Positions 42,054 to 43,251 of a DNA stretch of 43,251 nucleotides are shown in pieces. Source of the DNA: Thermoleophilia bacterium (GTDB taxonomy: Bacteria; Actinomycetota; Thermoleophilia; Gaiellales; Gaiellaceae); the NCBI GenBank assembly GCA_009694305.1, contig SHVL01000020.1, positions 1 to 43,251 on the forward strand, in the 5' to 3' direction. The position numbers and the translations under genes are program-made. Position 1 is the stretch's first letter. Each line of letters begins with the position of its first letter. The notes below the pieces were generated by a model, which worked only from the letters and a program-made list of their open reading frames with translations, was not told the DNA's origin and did no database searches.

Positions 42054-42812
42054 TCAGGGGAGCGTGGTCGTGCCACGGGCGACGCATTCTGCAGGACCCG
42101 TCAACGACGCGCGCCCGGCCGCGACGCGCACGAGCAGGTCGCCACCCGGTAGGTGAACCGTGACGGGGCTGTCGCACCAGCCGCGCTCGACCGCGACTGC
42201 GGCAGCAGCGACCGAGGAGGAGCCGGAGGAGGTCGTCTCCCCCGCGCCCCGCTCCCACACGAGGACAGTCAGGTCGTGTCGCCCGTCAACGCCCACGAGC
42301 TGAACATTCGTGCGACCGGGAAACCGGGAATGGTTCTCGACGAGCGGGCCGAGACGGAGTAGGTCGTCGCGCGTCGGGTCGTCGAGACGGATGACGGCGT
42401 GCGGATTTCCGACCGATACCACCGTCAACTCGATTCCATCGAGCATCTCGGGTTGTTCGACCGTCACGGCCCCCACGTCGGTGTCCACATCGAGGGCGTC
42501 GAGCATCCGCGCAGCGATACGACGGCCCGCGGTCTCGATCGTCACCTCGGAGGCCCCCGTCTCTGACGCGAGCCAGCGGGCAGCGATGCGGACACCGTTG
42601 CCGGACATCTCCGCCGTCGAACCGTCGGGGTTCCAGATTGTCACGACGGCACTCGTGTCGGCACGCGCGGTGATCTCGAGAACGCCGTCCGAGCCGATTC
42701 CCGTGGAGATGGAGCAGAGCCGTTGCACGCGTTGCGGCGTAAGCAGTCCGGCGTCGGGTTGCTCCACCACGAGGTAGCTATTGCCGAGTGCCTGCCATTT
42801 TGAGAACTGCAC
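42054..42812 (-). CDS. dapF: Diaminopimelate epimerase homologue lacking both catalytic cysteines
   Basis: DapF converts LL- to meso-diaminopimelate by a two-cysteine mechanism. The 252-residue protein (GTG 42812) has the family fold signatures: KWQALGNSYLVVE with the substrate Asn (N11), MSGNGVRIAARW and ERGAGETTSSGSSS. In active enzymes these read GNGxRC and GETxACGTG. Here the first catalytic Cys is Ile76 and the second is Ser196. The frame is intact and other residues are conserved, so this is not random decay. Either it is inactive or altered in chemistry, or another racemase supplies meso-diaminopimelate. It is convergent with dapD. Confidence 0.85.
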   Translation of the reverse strand: MQFSKWQALGNSYLVVEQPDAGLLTPQRVQRLCSISTGIGSDGVLEITARADTSAVVTIWNPDGSTAEMSGNGVRIAARWLASETGASEVTIETAGRRIAARMLDALDVDTDVGAVTVEQPEMLDGIELTVVSVGNPHAVIRLDDPTRDDLLRLGPLVENHSRFPGRTNVQLVGVDGRHDLTVLVWERGAGETTSSGSSSVAAAAVAVERGWCDSPVTVHLPGGDLLVRVAAGRASLTGPAECVARGTTTLP

Positions 42813-43026
42813 AGACCTGTACCACCAGTCGATCGAGGGGGTCAACCCCCCCAGTATGGCCCGTAGCGTGGGCACGGTGCCGACACCGCCAGCGTGCCGC
42901 CGACCGTGCAGCGGACTGCGGCACTTGCGGATCTCGAGAATCCGCCCGACACTCTGGCCGAGCGACGCGAAGGGCCGATGAGATCGTACCCCGTGAAGGG
43001 TTCATTCCCGTGGGCCGCGATGTTTG
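42813..43026 (-). promoter_or_regulatory. Upstream region of dapF
   Basis: On the minus strand TTGACC (-35-like) is followed 18 bp later by TGGTACAGG (extended -10-like), but the latter ends only 3 bases before the GTG, unusually close. GGGGGT-CA-ACCCCC at about 42836-42850 is a perfect short palindrome overlapping the -35. No gene is seen in the 214-bp gap. Confidence 0.35.
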
Positions 43027-43251
43027 CTACGGGTCGAGGGTCGCGCCGGTGAGGTCTGCACGGCTGAGATCTGCACCCACCAGGTTTGCGCCGGTGAGAT
43101 CTGCGCCGGCGACGTTCGCATCGAAGAGGTTCGCGCCGGTGAGGTTCGCGCCGGTGAGGTCTGCCCCGCCCATGGTCGCACCGGTGAGGGTCGCACCGAC
43201 GAGGTTCGTGCCGAAGAGGTTCGCACTGGTGAGCTTCGCATAGTCGAGGTT
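43027..43251 (-). CDS. Pentapeptide-repeat protein, C-terminal part (5' end outside window)
   Basis: On the minus strand the frame is open from the right edge to TAG at 43027-43029, giving 74 residues of near-perfect A(D/N)LxG pentapeptide repeats (ANLTG, ADLTG, ANLVG and so on, about 14 units). These form a right-handed square beta-helix. It ends GATLDP. The 5' end lies outside the window, so any other domain is unseen. The function is unknown; some such proteins mimic DNA and protect gyrase, most are uncharacterised. Confidence 0.85.
   Translation of the reverse strand, partial: NLDYAKLTSANLFGTNLVGATLTGATMGGADLTGANLTGANLFDANVAGADLTGANLVGADLSRADLTGATLDP

Noticed and set aside
43002-43241. 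Minus-strand Ser/Arg/Thr/Pro repeat ORF at the right edge, and a plus-strand counterpart
   Set aside because: Both are out-of-frame readings of the pentapeptide repeats. The frame open to the edge gives regular A(D/N)LxG units and is the real one.
43027-43251. Tandem GAGGTT/CGCGCCG-like DNA repeats, considered as a CRISPR-like or satellite array
   Set aside because: The 15-base periodicity is explained by pentapeptide-repeat coding; there are no unique spacers.

Overview
This is a GC-rich, gene-dense chromosomal segment. Gene content and order suggest an actinobacterium of the Thermoleophilia type (Gaiellales or Solirubrobacterales): cinA-recA-recX-rny, murT-gatD, an FHA/MerR pair like garA/ftsR, an RsiG-like protein and an HNH-repeat protein. 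The lineage call is inference from gene content. There are no rRNA or tRNA genes, CRISPR arrays, prophage or insertion sequences that I can recognise. Almost everything is core metabolism, cell envelope, RNA turnover, DNA maintenance and transcription.

Layout. 1-4800: the end of an M16 protease, dapB, dapA, RNase J and an unknown gene. 4800-9150: a broken ribokinase, fluoride channel crcB, ftsK and a broken BMP-type binding protein. 9150-13550: an intact nucleoside or sugar ABC transporter (ATPase, two permeases) and a small membrane protein. 13600-19500: RodZ-like protein, cinA, recA with an SOS box, broken recX, and RNase Y. 19600-23300: thioesterase, a small membrane protein, a GH99-like hydrolase, a thioredoxin, a broken HutF-like amidohydrolase, and a phosphatidyltransferase. 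23400-25600: a four-gene signalling operon (RsiG-like, FHA, MerR, apt). 25600-29300: uppP, a broken alpha/beta hydrolase, and a cupredoxin-sugar dehydrogenase fusion. 29500-32600: two convergent sigma-70 factors, a broken class II glutamine amidotransferase and an HNH-repeat protein. 32700-36000: S66 peptidase and murT-gatD. 36000-39000 (minus): hflX-dut-NUDIX-phosphatase. 39000-42800: dapE, dapC, dapD and dapF. The right edge holds the 3' end of a pentapeptide-repeat gene.

The two ends together hold the succinylase route to diaminopimelate and lysine (dapA, B, D, C, E, F). The DapF homologue lacks both catalytic cysteines. MurT-GatD, UppP, the S66 peptidase and RodZ-like protein add cell-wall functions. 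RNase J and RNase Y together point to Gram-positive style mRNA decay.

Three genome-wide habits stand out. First, many genes have a TANNNT-like -10 box only 6-9 bases before the start codon, so much of the transcriptome should be leaderless. Second, at least six genes are broken by multi-codon internal or terminal deletions while their neighbours are intact. Third, a palindromic repeat occurs twice, and each time it supplies the last codons and the TAG stop of a gene.

I do not see a complete undescribed defence or mobile system. The best candidates for new biology are the repeat element, the duplicated RsiG-like protein with its FHA/MerR partners, the cysteine-less DapF and the leaderless leader peptide ahead of RNase J.
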